This document shows, piece after piece, positions 1 through 7,278 of a stretch of DNA of 64,000 bases. The position numbers and the translations under genes were made by a program. Positions within the stretch are counted from its first letter, which is position 1, and each line of letters begins with the position of its first letter. The notes under the pieces were generated by a model that was not told the DNA's origin, ran no database searches, and worked only from the letters and a program-made list of their open reading frames with translations. Location: contig NZ_QQAR01000012.1 in assembly GCF_003350375.1 (NCBI RefSeq), positions 80,980 to 144,979 on the forward strand, read 5' to 3'. This stretch comes from Flavobacterium sp. AG291. GTDB taxonomy: Bacteria > Bacteroidota > Bacteroidia > Flavobacteriales > Flavobacteriaceae.

Positions 1-1
1 T

Positions 2-625
2 ACCTCTAACCATGAGCCTTTTGAGTTCCCTGACGGAAGAATTGAACTGTATGATAAACAAAAGAATACAGTAAACAATGCTATGAAATATGCCGATTTT
101 GCTATTGGTAAATTCTTTGAAATGGCTAAAAAAGAGGACTATTTTAAAAACACATTATTTATTGTTGTTGCCGATCACAATACCAGAACTTACGGTAAAC
201 ATTTGGTACCAATTCATAAGTTTCATATTCCGGCACTTATCATAGCTCCTGGTGTGGCAAAAGGTTCAAAATATGATAAGCTTTGCAGTCAGATTGATCT
301 TGCTCCAACTATCCTGGATATGATAGGAATGAACGTTGAAACTCCTATGCCAGGACGTAATCTTAAGAAACTTAAGGATGATGTTGTAGGAAGGTCTATC
401 ATGCAATTCCATGATATTAATGCCTTTAGGGTAGGGGATCAGGTTGTTATCATGCAGCCTAAAAAAGAACCATTACAGTTTAAGATAAAGAATGATACAG
501 TGCTCGAAGCTGTACCTCTGGATAAAGAACTTGCAAAAGATGCATTAGGTCATGTTACTGCCGCATCAGATCTTTACTCACAACGGAAGTATACTACTAA
601 GAAGAATAAAAAAACCGGGAATTAA
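2..625 (+). CDS. LTA synthase-like sulfatase-fold membrane protein, C-terminal part
   Basis: The reading frame is open from base 2, well before the first ATG at 83, so this is the last 207 residues of a longer gene cut by the window edge. It starts inside the sulfatase/alkaline-phosphatase fold with a Ser-Asn-His-x-Pro-Phe motif. It also has the metal-binding Asp-His of VVADHNTR and the HIPALIIAPGV strand typical of LtaS/MdoB-type phosphoglycerol transferases. In that family an N-terminal membrane domain of about five helices precedes this part. The true substrate in Bacteroidota is unknown; transfer of phosphoglycerol or phosphoethanolamine to envelope glycans is the usual guess. A plain sulfatase is the alternative. 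The stop codon lies in the loop of the terminator hairpin that follows. Confidence 0.8.
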   Translation, partial: TSNHEPFEFPDGRIELYDKQKNTVNNAMKYADFAIGKFFEMAKKEDYFKNTLFIVVADHNTRTYGKHLVPIHKFHIPALIIAPGVAKGSKYDKLCSQIDLAPTILDMIGMNVETPMPGRNLKKLKDDVVGRSIMQFHDINAFRVGDQVVIMQPKKEPLQFKIKNDTVLEAVPLDKELAKDALGHVTAASDLYSQRKYTTKKNKKTGN

Positions 626-638
626 CCCGGTTTTTTTT
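612..638 (+). terminator. Rho-independent terminator of the LtaS-like gene
   Basis: AAACCGGG (612-619) pairs with CCCGGTTT (626-633) around a six-base loop that contains the TAA stop, followed by a T run. The A run on the other side could also make it work for the convergent folB. Confidence 0.8.
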
Positions 639-645
639 ATGTCTT

Positions 646-1005
646 TTATTTCCTGTTTTCTTCAATTTCAATAGTTACGGCCTGTACATCGCCACCTATT
701 GGAGGATTGATTTTTGATACTCCGACAATCACTTTCATAACCATTGGTATTTCTTTAAAAACCCTGTCAACAATACGTTTAGCAACGTGTTCTAACAGTT
801 TGGAGCGTATTGCCATTTCTTCGGTAACTATCTTATTAAGATGTACATAATCAACAGTATCTGCGAGTTCATCACTCTGCATTGACTTTTCAAGATCAGC
901 TTTTATTTCAAGGTCTACCGAGTAATCAGAGCCTATTTTGCTTTCTTCAACAAGGCAGCCATGATATGAGAATGTACGTATGTTTTTAAGTTTTATGGTA
1001 TCCAT
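646..1005 (-). CDS. folB: Dihydroneopterin aldolase
   Basis: This 119-residue protein has the normal FolB length. FolB converts 7,8-dihydroneopterin to 6-hydroxymethyl-dihydropterin and glycolaldehyde in folate synthesis and is cytoplasmic. Family features visible are the N-terminal IKLKNIRTFSYHGCLVEE, with the Tyr-His-Gly typical of the family, the central DTVDYVHLNKIV segment (equivalent of the TvdY region) and the C-terminal VIVGVSKINPPIGGDV, which carries the conserved Lys and Pro-Pro of the active site. It is transcribed away from glnS from a shared 140 bp region and converges on the upstream gene. No other folate genes are nearby. Confidence 0.93.
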   Translation of the reverse strand: MDTIKLKNIRTFSYHGCLVEESKIGSDYSVDLEIKADLEKSMQSDELADTVDYVHLNKIVTEEMAIRSKLLEHVAKRIVDRVFKEIPMVMKVIVGVSKINPPIGGDVQAVTIEIEENRK

Positions 1006-1024
1006 AGTTTTGTTTTTGCAGTTG

Positions 1025-1108
1025 CAAAGTTACAAAGTTGGAGAGTTACAAAGTCTTATAATGTGTATCTTTTAAAAAACTTTGCCACTTTGTGACTCTG
1101 TAACTTTG
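1025..1108. promoter_or_regulatory. Divergent folB/glnS promoter region with palindromic ACTTTG repeats
   Basis: On the minus strand a TAACTTTG -7 box (1032-1025) has a TTG -33 box (1051-1049) 16 bases away. On the plus strand TAACTTTG (1101-1108) has TTG (1082-1084), also 16 bases away. The two halves are near mirror images built of repeated AAAGTTAC/GTAACTTTG units. A second plus-strand candidate, TACATTTG, lies at 1121-1128. The 16-base spacer is slightly shorter than the usual 17-23 for Bacteroidota. Confidence 0.6.
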
Positions 1109-1148
1109 CCACTAATTGACTACATTTGCATTCTTATTATTTAAAGCT

Positions 1149-2834
1149 ATGTCGACTGAAGAAAGATCACTTAATTTTATTGAGCAGATTATTGAAGAGG
1201 ATATGGCAAACGGATTTGCTAAAGACAAATTACGTTTCCGTTTCCCACCAGAACCTAACGGTTACCTGCACGTAGGCCATGCCAGTTCTATATGCCTTAA
1301 TTTTGGGCTTGGACTAAGGTATAATGCGCCTGTAAACCTGCGTTTTGATGACACTAACCCTGCAAAAGAAGAGCAGGAATATGTAGATGCCATCAAGAAA
1401 GATGTAGAGTGGTTAGGTTACCAATGGGCTGAAGAACGTTATGCTTCAGATTACTTTCAGGAGCTGTATGACTGGGCAGTTCAGTTCATTAAGAACGGAA
1501 AAGCTTATATAGACAGCCAGAGCAGTGAAGACATGGCTAAACAAAAAGGAACTCCATCACAACCGGGTACTGAAAGTCCTTTCAGAAACCGTTCGGTAGA
1601 GGAGAACCTTGACCTTTTTGAAAGAATGAAAAACGGTGAATTCCCTGAAGGAACTCACGTTTTAAGGGCAAAAATAGACATGACATCAAGCAATATGCTT
1701 ATGCGTGATCCTATTATGTACCGTATATTACACAAGCACCACCACCGTACAGGTGATGCCTGGAAGATTTATCCAATGTATGACTGGGCTCATGGAGAAA
1801 GTGATTATGTAGAAGAAATTTCGCATTCACTTTGTACACTTGAGTTCCTGATGCACAGGGAATTATACGATTGGTTCCTTGACCAAATATATACTGAAGG
1901 TAAAGTAAGACCAAAACAACGTGAGTTTGCAAGACGTAACCTGAGCCATACTGTAGTGAGTAAAAGAAAACTTTTGCAACTTGTACAGGAAGGTCATGTA
2001 AACGGTTGGGACGACCCAAGGATGTCGACAATTTCAGGAATGAGAAGAAGAGGATATACGCCTGCTTCTATTCGTAATTTTGCTGACACTATTGGTATTG
2101 CGAAACGTACAAACCTTATAGATGTTTCATTATTAGAGTTTTGCGTAAGAGAAGATCTTAACAAGATCGCTCCTCGTGTAATGGCTGTACTTGATCCTGT
2201 TAAGCTTGTAATTACTAACTATCCTGAAGGAAAAGAGGAGTGGTTAGAAGCTGAAAACAATCCTGAAGATGAGTCTGCTGGATTTAGGGAAGTTCCTTTC
2301 TCAAGAGAGCTTTACATTGAAAGAGAAGACTTTATGGAAAATGCTAACAGTAAATATTTCCGTCTGACTCTTGGTAAAGAAGTACGTTTAAAAAATGCCT
2401 ATATCATTAAGGGTGAGAGCGTTGTAAAAGATGCTGACGGTAACATTACAGAGATTCACTGTACCTATGATACAGACAGCCGTAGCGGTAGCGGAACTGA
2501 AGCCAGCTTACGAAAAATTAAAGGTACTATTCACTGGGTTTCTATTCAACATGCTGTAGAAGCGGAAGTTAGAATCTACGACCGTTTGTTTACACACGAA
2601 GCTCCGGATGCTGATAAAGATGTAGATTTTAAAGAATATATTAACCCGAACTCACTGGAAGTTATTAAAGGTTACCTTGAGCCAAGCCTGAAAAGTGCAG
2701 AAGCAGGGGAACGTTACCAGTTCCAGAGGTTAGGTTATTTCTGTGTTGATCCGGATACGAATGCTGAAAAGATAGTTTTCAATAAAACTGTTGGTCTTCG
2801 TGATACCTGGGCCAAATTAGAAAGCAAAGAATAG
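1149..2834 (+). CDS. glnS: Glutaminyl-tRNA synthetase
   Basis: A 561-residue class I aminoacyl-tRNA synthetase that charges tRNA-Gln directly. The catalytic Rossmann fold starts with the PPEPNGYLHVGHAS segment (HIGH motif as HVGH). The KMSKS loop is VVSKRKL, as in other GlnRS. The C-terminal half is the beta-barrel anticodon-binding domain. The start chosen is ATG 1149 (MSTEERSLNF). An in-frame TTG at 1116 would add eleven residues with no family match and would overlap a likely promoter box at 1121-1128. It is divergent from folB. Together with gltX at 5.6-7.1 kb, it means both glutamine and glutamate tRNAs are charged by dedicated enzymes. Confidence 0.96.
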   Translation: MSTEERSLNFIEQIIEEDMANGFAKDKLRFRFPPEPNGYLHVGHASSICLNFGLGLRYNAPVNLRFDDTNPAKEEQEYVDAIKKDVEWLGYQWAEERYASDYFQELYDWAVQFIKNGKAYIDSQSSEDMAKQKGTPSQPGTESPFRNRSVEENLDLFERMKNGEFPEGTHVLRAKIDMTSSNMLMRDPIMYRILHKHHHRTGDAWKIYPMYDWAHGESDYVEEISHSLCTLEFLMHRELYDWFLDQIYTEGKVRPKQREFARRNLSHTVVSKRKLLQLVQEGHVNGWDDPRMSTISGMRRRGYTPASIRNFADTIGIAKRTNLIDVSLLEFCVREDLNKIAPRVMAVLDPVKLVITNYPEGKEEWLEAENNPEDESAGFREVPFSRELYIEREDFMENANSKYFRLTLGKEVRLKNAYIIKGESVVKDADGNITEIHCTYDTDSRSGSGTEASLRKIKGTIHWVSIQHAVEAEVRIYDRLFTHEAPDADKDVDFKEYINPNSLEVIKGYLEPSLKSAEAGERYQFQRLGYFCVDPDTNAEKIVFNKTVGLRDTWAKLESKE

Positions 2835-2856
2835 TAAAAATAAATTTTACTTATAG

Positions 2857-2884
2857 AAGCTCCTGAATTTTGAGGGGCTTTTTT
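2857..2884 (+). terminator. Rho-independent terminator after glnS
   Basis: AAGCTCCT (2857-2864) pairs, with one G-T pair, with AGGGGCTT (2873-2880), followed by a T run. Confidence 0.75.
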
Positions 2885-3536
2885 ATTATTTATAAAATTG
2901 ATTGAATTTATAATTTATATAGATAAATACTTAAAAAAGTGACTTTATATAATTTGATATAATCCATTTTTAAAAAACGGTAATGTATTTGGATATGTGT
3001 ATACGCAAACGTTTATTAAAACGCTTTATTTTAATTTTTACCTTTTTTATTGATAAATTATAGTCTGCTACTATTTATAATTTTATTTTAAAAGATTTTA
3101 TATATCATTTGTATAAACTATCAATTTATGTTTTTATATAAATTTTATTTTTTATAGTAATATATGATTCATTTATATTAATTGATTGTATTTTACTATT
3201 ATTAAATCTATCTATAGTATTTAATTTTTTAATTGATTATATCTTTTATAGATTTAAGTTATTTTAATTTTAAAAACTACTTTATTATTTCTATTATTGA
3301 TAGTTTCTATTTATATTATATTTTTAATAGATGAATTATTAAAAAAGTGACCTCTATAAATTATCGCTACTCAATTATAATTTTGTATAAGGTATTTGTA
3401 TATTTATAGAAGAGAAATCTTATTAAATGGCTTTATTTTGATTTTACATTGTTTGGCTTTCAATTAACGCCCTATTAACACCCCTCAAATGTTAAAACGG
3501 GTATCTTTATAATTATTAATCAAAAAAAATTATATC
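2885..3536. other. Very AT-rich non-coding gap
   Basis: About 650 bases consist almost wholly of A and T, with many TTTATA and TATAAATT stretches and no credible reading frame or RNA. The 13-base sequence TTAAAAAAGTGAC occurs twice, at 2931-2943 and 3339-3351. The last 80 bases before the YtxH gene become less extreme and probably hold its promoter (GTATCTTTATAAT near 3500), though this is only an approximate match to TAnnTTTG. I see nothing else. Confidence 0.6.
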
Positions 3537-3866
3537 ATGGCTGGTAAAACAGGAACAATTGTAGCTGTACTTGCAGGTGCAGCAGTAGGAGCAGCATTAG
3601 GAATTTTATTTGCTCCGGATGAAGGATCGAAAACAAGAAAAAAAATAAAAGATGGTGCTTTAGCTAAAAAAGATGAGCTTGCCAATAAGCTTAGTGACCT
3701 TACTGAAACTGTAAAAAGTAAGTTTGGTGCTGCTAAACACGATCTTGAAGGTACTATAGATCATTTGGTTGCCGACGTAGAACACAAAACTGAAGATGTG
3801 ATTGCTATGTTGGAGAAAAAACTTGAAGAACTTAAAAAAGACGCTAAGGCTACAGCTTCTAAATAA
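3537..3866 (+). CDS. YtxH domain-containing protein
   Basis: A 109-residue protein opening with the YtxH signature: a short Gly/Ala-rich hydrophobic helix (residues 5-26, AGAAVGAALGILFAP) followed by a basic DEGSKTRKKIKDG stretch. A long Lys/Glu-rich amphipathic helix, probably a coiled coil, follows to the C-terminus. Members are small membrane-anchored proteins often linked to stress or biofilm states; no biochemical role is established. It is the first gene of a tight cluster with the holin-like gene (8-base gap) and a small protein (2-base gap), so the three products probably act together at the membrane. Confidence 0.85.
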   Translation: MAGKTGTIVAVLAGAAVGAALGILFAPDEGSKTRKKIKDGALAKKDELANKLSDLTETVKSKFGAAKHDLEGTIDHLVADVEHKTEDVIAMLEKKLEELKKDAKATASK

Positions 3867-3874
3867 TTCACTGT

Positions 3875-4231
3875 ATGGCATTTGAAGAAATAAAAGAAAA
3901 CGCTGAAGAGCTTAAACACGAAGTAAAAAATCTTTTAGATGCAAATCTGAAATATTACAAGCTTTGGGGGTTTAAGATACTCATGAAATCAACATCGGCT
4001 ATCCTTAAGGTTTTTCTTTTGGGAGTTATGCTGATTATAGTTACTGTATTTTTTTCAATTGCTGCAGCATTGGGTATAGGCTATTGGCTTGATAATTTTG
4101 CTTATGGTTTCCTTATTGTGGGGCTTATCTATCTTGTAACGGCTATAGTTGTATATAAGGTTCAGGATAAGATTGTTGAAGGACCTATGTTATCAACTTT
4201 TTCAAAGATATTTTTTAAGAAATACGACTAG
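3875..4231 (+). CDS. Phage-holin-like (Holin-X family) membrane protein
   Basis: 118 residues: an amphipathic N-terminal helix (residues 1-30, rich in Glu/Lys), then two strongly hydrophobic segments at about 42-68 and 76-98 separated by a short Gly/Asp turn, then a polar tail. This matches the Holin-X/phage_holin_3_6 family found in many non-phage loci, where it usually sits beside YtxH-like and CsbD-like stress genes. There is no lysin or other phage gene here, so a lytic role is unlikely. I infer an envelope or stress protein made with its YtxH neighbour. Confidence 0.7.
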   Translation: MAFEEIKENAEELKHEVKNLLDANLKYYKLWGFKILMKSTSAILKVFLLGVMLIIVTVFFSIAAALGIGYWLDNFAYGFLIVGLIYLVTAIVVYKVQDKIVEGPMLSTFSKIFFKKYD

Positions 4232-4233
4232 GC

Positions 4234-4470
4234 ATGAATACTAAGATATACCGCAATTTTGACGAAATAAACAAAGATCTTGAGATATTTAAAGTAGAAA
4301 AAGATTTAGCGTATGCTAAATTTAAAAGAAGCCTTGATGATACTCAGGAAAGCCTTAAACCCATGAACATGATAGGGAAGACCCCTAAGAAGATACTGGG
4401 GGTTTTAGGTAAATTTTCAGGACCAATTAAGAGTGTAGCATTAAGCTGGCTCTTTAAAAAGATATTTTAA
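4234..4470 (+). CDS. Small conserved flavobacterial protein (DUF6327-like)
   Basis: 78 residues, mostly basic, with an N-terminal NFDEINKDLEIFKVEKDLAYAKFKRSL stretch predicted helical and a C-terminal hydrophobic/basic segment (SVALSWLFKKIF) that could lie on the membrane. It resembles the DUF6327 family by layout and position; I am not certain of the family number. Its start follows the holin-like stop by two bases, so it should be translationally linked. Function unknown. Confidence 0.6.
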   Translation: MNTKIYRNFDEINKDLEIFKVEKDLAYAKFKRSLDDTQESLKPMNMIGKTPKKILGVLGKFSGPIKSVALSWLFKKIF

Positions 4471-4475
4471 AAAAG

Positions 4476-4503
4476 AAATCCCGCTCAATGGCGGGATTTT
4501 TTG
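4476..4503. terminator. Bidirectional terminator between the YtxH cluster and the SPFH gene
   Basis: AAATCCCGC (4476-4484) pairs with GCGGGATTT (4491-4499), loop TCAATG, with A and T runs on both sides. It serves two convergent units. Confidence 0.8.
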
Positions 4504-4506
4504 TTT

Positions 4507-5499
4507 TTATTCTGTTTCAGGATTTTCATGTTCATGGCTTTCATGAGTATGATGATCATCTTCATTTTTCTTTTTAGTTGCTTTTTTCAGGTTACCTTGT
4601 TTAATAGATTCACCTACCTGGTTAGATGCACTAAATGAAGCTACCATATTATTCAGCATATCGCTGCCGGCCTGAGGTGAGTTTGGTAATAATATCAGGT
4701 TTGAATTAGTATCAGAACCAATAGCCTGAAGTGTATCATAGTGCTGTGTAACAACAATTAAGGCTGATGCTTCCTGTGAATTGATGCCTACTTCATTTAG
4801 TACATTTACGCTTTCTACAAGTCCTCTTGCAATTTCACGACGCTGATCGGCAATACCCTGACCCTGTAATCTTTTGCTTTCTGCCTCAGCTTTTGCTTTT
4901 GCTACAATCCTGATTCTTTGTGCTTCTGCCTCATATTCAGCAGCCGATTTTTCCCTGTCGGCAGCATTGATACGGTTCATGGCATTTTTTACCTGGATAT
5001 CAGGATCGATGTCCGTGATTAGCGTATTGATAATGTCATATCCATAAGTGGCCATAGCCTCATTAAGTTCACGTTTTACAGCAATTGCAATATCGTCCTT
5101 ACGTTCAAAAACATCATCCAGTTTCAGTTTTGGTACCTCGGCACGAACCACATCAAACACATATGAAGTAATCTGATCGTGTGGGTATTGCAGTTTATAA
5201 AAAGCTTCATATACCTTTTCCTGTATCACCACAAACTGAACCGAAACTTTCATTTTCACGAACACGTTCTCTTTGGTTTTGGTTTCAATGATAACATCAA
5301 GCTGCTGTATCTTAAGATTTATTCTTCCTGCTATCTTATCGATGATTGGAATTTTAAGTTGCAGACCTGCATGACGAATGCTCAGGAATTTACCAAAACG
5401 TTCCACAATTACCGCAGTTTGCTGCTTAACGGTAAAGAAAGAGGATAAAAAAATTAGTACTGCAAAGAACAGTAATACATAGATAAAAATATTTCCCAT
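4507..5499 (-). CDS. SPFH/band-7 (stomatin-like, QmcA-type) membrane protein
   Basis: A 330-residue protein with one N-terminal membrane segment (residues 3-23), the SPFH/Band 7 domain (about 25-200; VKQQTAVIVERFGKF, KIPIIDKI, ITDIDPD) and an Ala/Glu-rich coiled coil (about 175-225). A His/Glu-rich tail ends the protein (DDHHTHESHEHE). Family members form large oligomeric rings at membrane microdomains and often modulate membrane proteases such as FtsH. No NfeD partner is adjacent, which favours the stomatin/QmcA type. It lies downstream of gltX on the same strand, but the intervening hairpin suggests separate transcription. Confidence 0.88.
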   Translation of the reverse strand: MGNIFIYVLLFFAVLIFLSSFFTVKQQTAVIVERFGKFLSIRHAGLQLKIPIIDKIAGRINLKIQQLDVIIETKTKENVFVKMKVSVQFVVIQEKVYEAFYKLQYPHDQITSYVFDVVRAEVPKLKLDDVFERKDDIAIAVKRELNEAMATYGYDIINTLITDIDPDIQVKNAMNRINAADREKSAAEYEAEAQRIRIVAKAKAEAESKRLQGQGIADQRREIARGLVESVNVLNEVGINSQEASALIVVTQHYDTLQAIGSDTNSNLILLPNSPQAGSDMLNNMVASFSASNQVGESIKQGNLKKATKKKNEDDHHTHESHEHENPETE

Positions 5500-5542
5500 A
5501 ATAAAGGTTTTGTTGATTGCTGGTAAGTTACGATTTTCTCTA

Positions 5543-5573
5543 AAATAAAAAACCTTCCGGTTAGGGAAGGTTT
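5543..5573 (-). terminator. Terminator of gltX
   Basis: AAACCTTCC (5550-5558) pairs with GGAAGGTTT (5565-5573). Read on the minus strand, the hairpin is followed by a T-rich run just after the gltX stop. Confidence 0.75.
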
Positions 5574-5578
5574 GGTTA

Positions 5579-7087
5579 CTATAGAGTTGCTATTGCTTTT
5601 TGTATCCTGCTGATTGTTTCAGCTTTACCTATCAGAGCAATGATATCAAACAAATGTGGCCCTTTTACAGCCCCTACAAGGCTCAAACGTAGCGGTTGCA
5701 TCACTTTGCCCATTCCTATCTCATTTTCTTCCATCCAGGCTTTTACAATGCTTTCTACATTTTGCGATGAGAAATCAGTAATGTTTTCTAACACGCCAAT
5801 TAATTTGCCCATAACTTCTGCTGTTTCCGGTTTCCAGTTCTTAGCTGCTTTCTCGTCATAAGCTGTTGGTGCTACAAAGAAAAAGTCTGCAAGATCCCAA
5901 AGTTCAGATGCAAAAGATGCGCGTTCTTTTACAAGTGCTACAGCATCGGTTACATAATCAATAGGCTTGTTTATGCCTCTTTCAACAAGTGTATGATTGA
6001 ACTGTTGTGCCACTACATCATTTGGCTGTCGTGTAAAATACTGGTGGTTGAACCATTTATTTTTCTCCGGGTCAAATTTAGCACCTGCCTTATGTACTCT
6101 CTCCAAATCGAATAGTTGTACAAGCTCATCAAGTGTAAACAATTCCTGGTCGGTACCGGAATTCCATCCCAATAAAGCAAGGAAGTTGATAACCGCTTCC
6201 GGAAGGAAACCTTTCTCCCTGTAACCTGATGAAACTGTTCCATCAGTATTTTTCCATTCTAACGGGAATACCGGGAAACCTAATTTATCACCATCCCTTT
6301 TAGAAAGTTTACCATTGCCAACCGGTTTAAGGATAAGCGGAAGGTGAGCAAACTGTGGAGCTTCCCAACCAAATGCCCTGTATAAAAGTTCATGAAGGGG
6401 TAGGGAAGGTAACCACTCTTCACCACGGATAACGTGGCTTGTTTCCATTAGGTGGTCGTCAACAATATTAGCCAGGTGATAGGTAGGCATACCATCGCTC
6501 TTAAACAATACTTTGTCGTCAAGCAGATTAGTTTCAAACTTAATATCACCACGAATGATGTCTTTCAGGTGTAATGTCTCATTAACCGGAGTCTTAAAAC
6601 GGATAACATAATGTTCTCCATTCTCTATTCTTTGCTGCGTTTCTTCGGCACTAAGCTTTAGAGAAGTCTCCATTGTTTCACGAATGGCGTGATTGTAGAT
6701 GAATGTTTTTCCTTCAGCTTCAGCCGTTGCTCTAAGGGCATCAAGTGCTTCAGGAGTATCAAAAGCATAGTATGCCCAACCATTTTCAATAAGGTTCAGA
6801 GCATATTGTTTGTATATTTCTTTTCTTTCGCTTTGGCGGTATGGGCCAAATTTTCCTTCTTTCCCAACACCTTCGTCAAAAGGAATGCCGCACCAGTTTA
6901 GCGCTTCGATAATGTATTCTTCTGCACCTTCAACATAACGGTTTTGGTCAGTATCTTCTATCCTAAGGTAGAAAACACCACCATGTTTTTTGGCAAATAA
7001 ATAATTAAAAAGGGCTGTCCTTACACCTCCAATGTGTAAAGGTCCTGTTGGGCTTGGTGCAAAACGCACGCGAACTTGCTTAGACAT
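5579..7087 (-). CDS. gltX: Glutamyl-tRNA synthetase
   Basis: 502 residues, normal for bacterial GluRS. It activates glutamate and charges tRNA-Glu. The HIGH motif is in RFAPSPTGPLHIGG (residues 8-21), the KMSKS loop is KLSKRDGDKLG, and the C-terminal third is the helical anticodon-binding region. The start MSKQVRVRFAPSPTG is the family norm. A TATCTTTG -7 box lies on the minus strand at 7116-7109, 21 bases before the ATG. The leader between shares a 14-base block with the leader of the hydrolase gene at 30.2 kb. It is divergent from the DUF4175 gene. Confidence 0.96.
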   Translation of the reverse strand: MSKQVRVRFAPSPTGPLHIGGVRTALFNYLFAKKHGGVFYLRIEDTDQNRYVEGAEEYIIEALNWCGIPFDEGVGKEGKFGPYRQSERKEIYKQYALNLIENGWAYYAFDTPEALDALRATAEAEGKTFIYNHAIRETMETSLKLSAEETQQRIENGEHYVIRFKTPVNETLHLKDIIRGDIKFETNLLDDKVLFKSDGMPTYHLANIVDDHLMETSHVIRGEEWLPSLPLHELLYRAFGWEAPQFAHLPLILKPVGNGKLSKRDGDKLGFPVFPLEWKNTDGTVSSGYREKGFLPEAVINFLALLGWNSGTDQELFTLDELVQLFDLERVHKAGAKFDPEKNKWFNHQYFTRQPNDVVAQQFNHTLVERGINKPIDYVTDAVALVKERASFASELWDLADFFFVAPTAYDEKAAKNWKPETAEVMGKLIGVLENITDFSSQNVESIVKAWMEENEIGMGKVMQPLRLSLVGAVKGPHLFDIIALIGKAETISRIQKAIATL

Positions 7088-7108
7088 TGTTACTTAAATT
7101 TAGTGGTG

Positions 7109-7116
7109 CAAAGATA
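7109..7116 (-). promoter_or_regulatory. gltX -7 promoter box TATCTTTG
   Basis: An exact TAnnTTTG match on the minus strand, 21 bases upstream of the gltX ATG. No TTG stands at a suitable -33 distance, so only the -7 part is supported. Confidence 0.5.
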
Positions 7117-7278
7117 CAATTATCAAATTTCCGTAATAGCTAATTTGAACATCGAATTTGAAGTTATTAACAATAACCGCCGTACTAATGCTGATAACCC
7201 GTCATATTATTGGATTTTTTACGTTTAATAGTTCCGCGGAATTTGTATTTTTATCAGTTATTAACAATCGACTGTATT

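Noticed and set aside
3875..4231. Prophage remnant suggested by a holin-like gene
   Set aside because: No lysin, structural, integrase or repressor genes nearby; the gene is tightly clustered with a YtxH gene, as in chromosomal stress loci.
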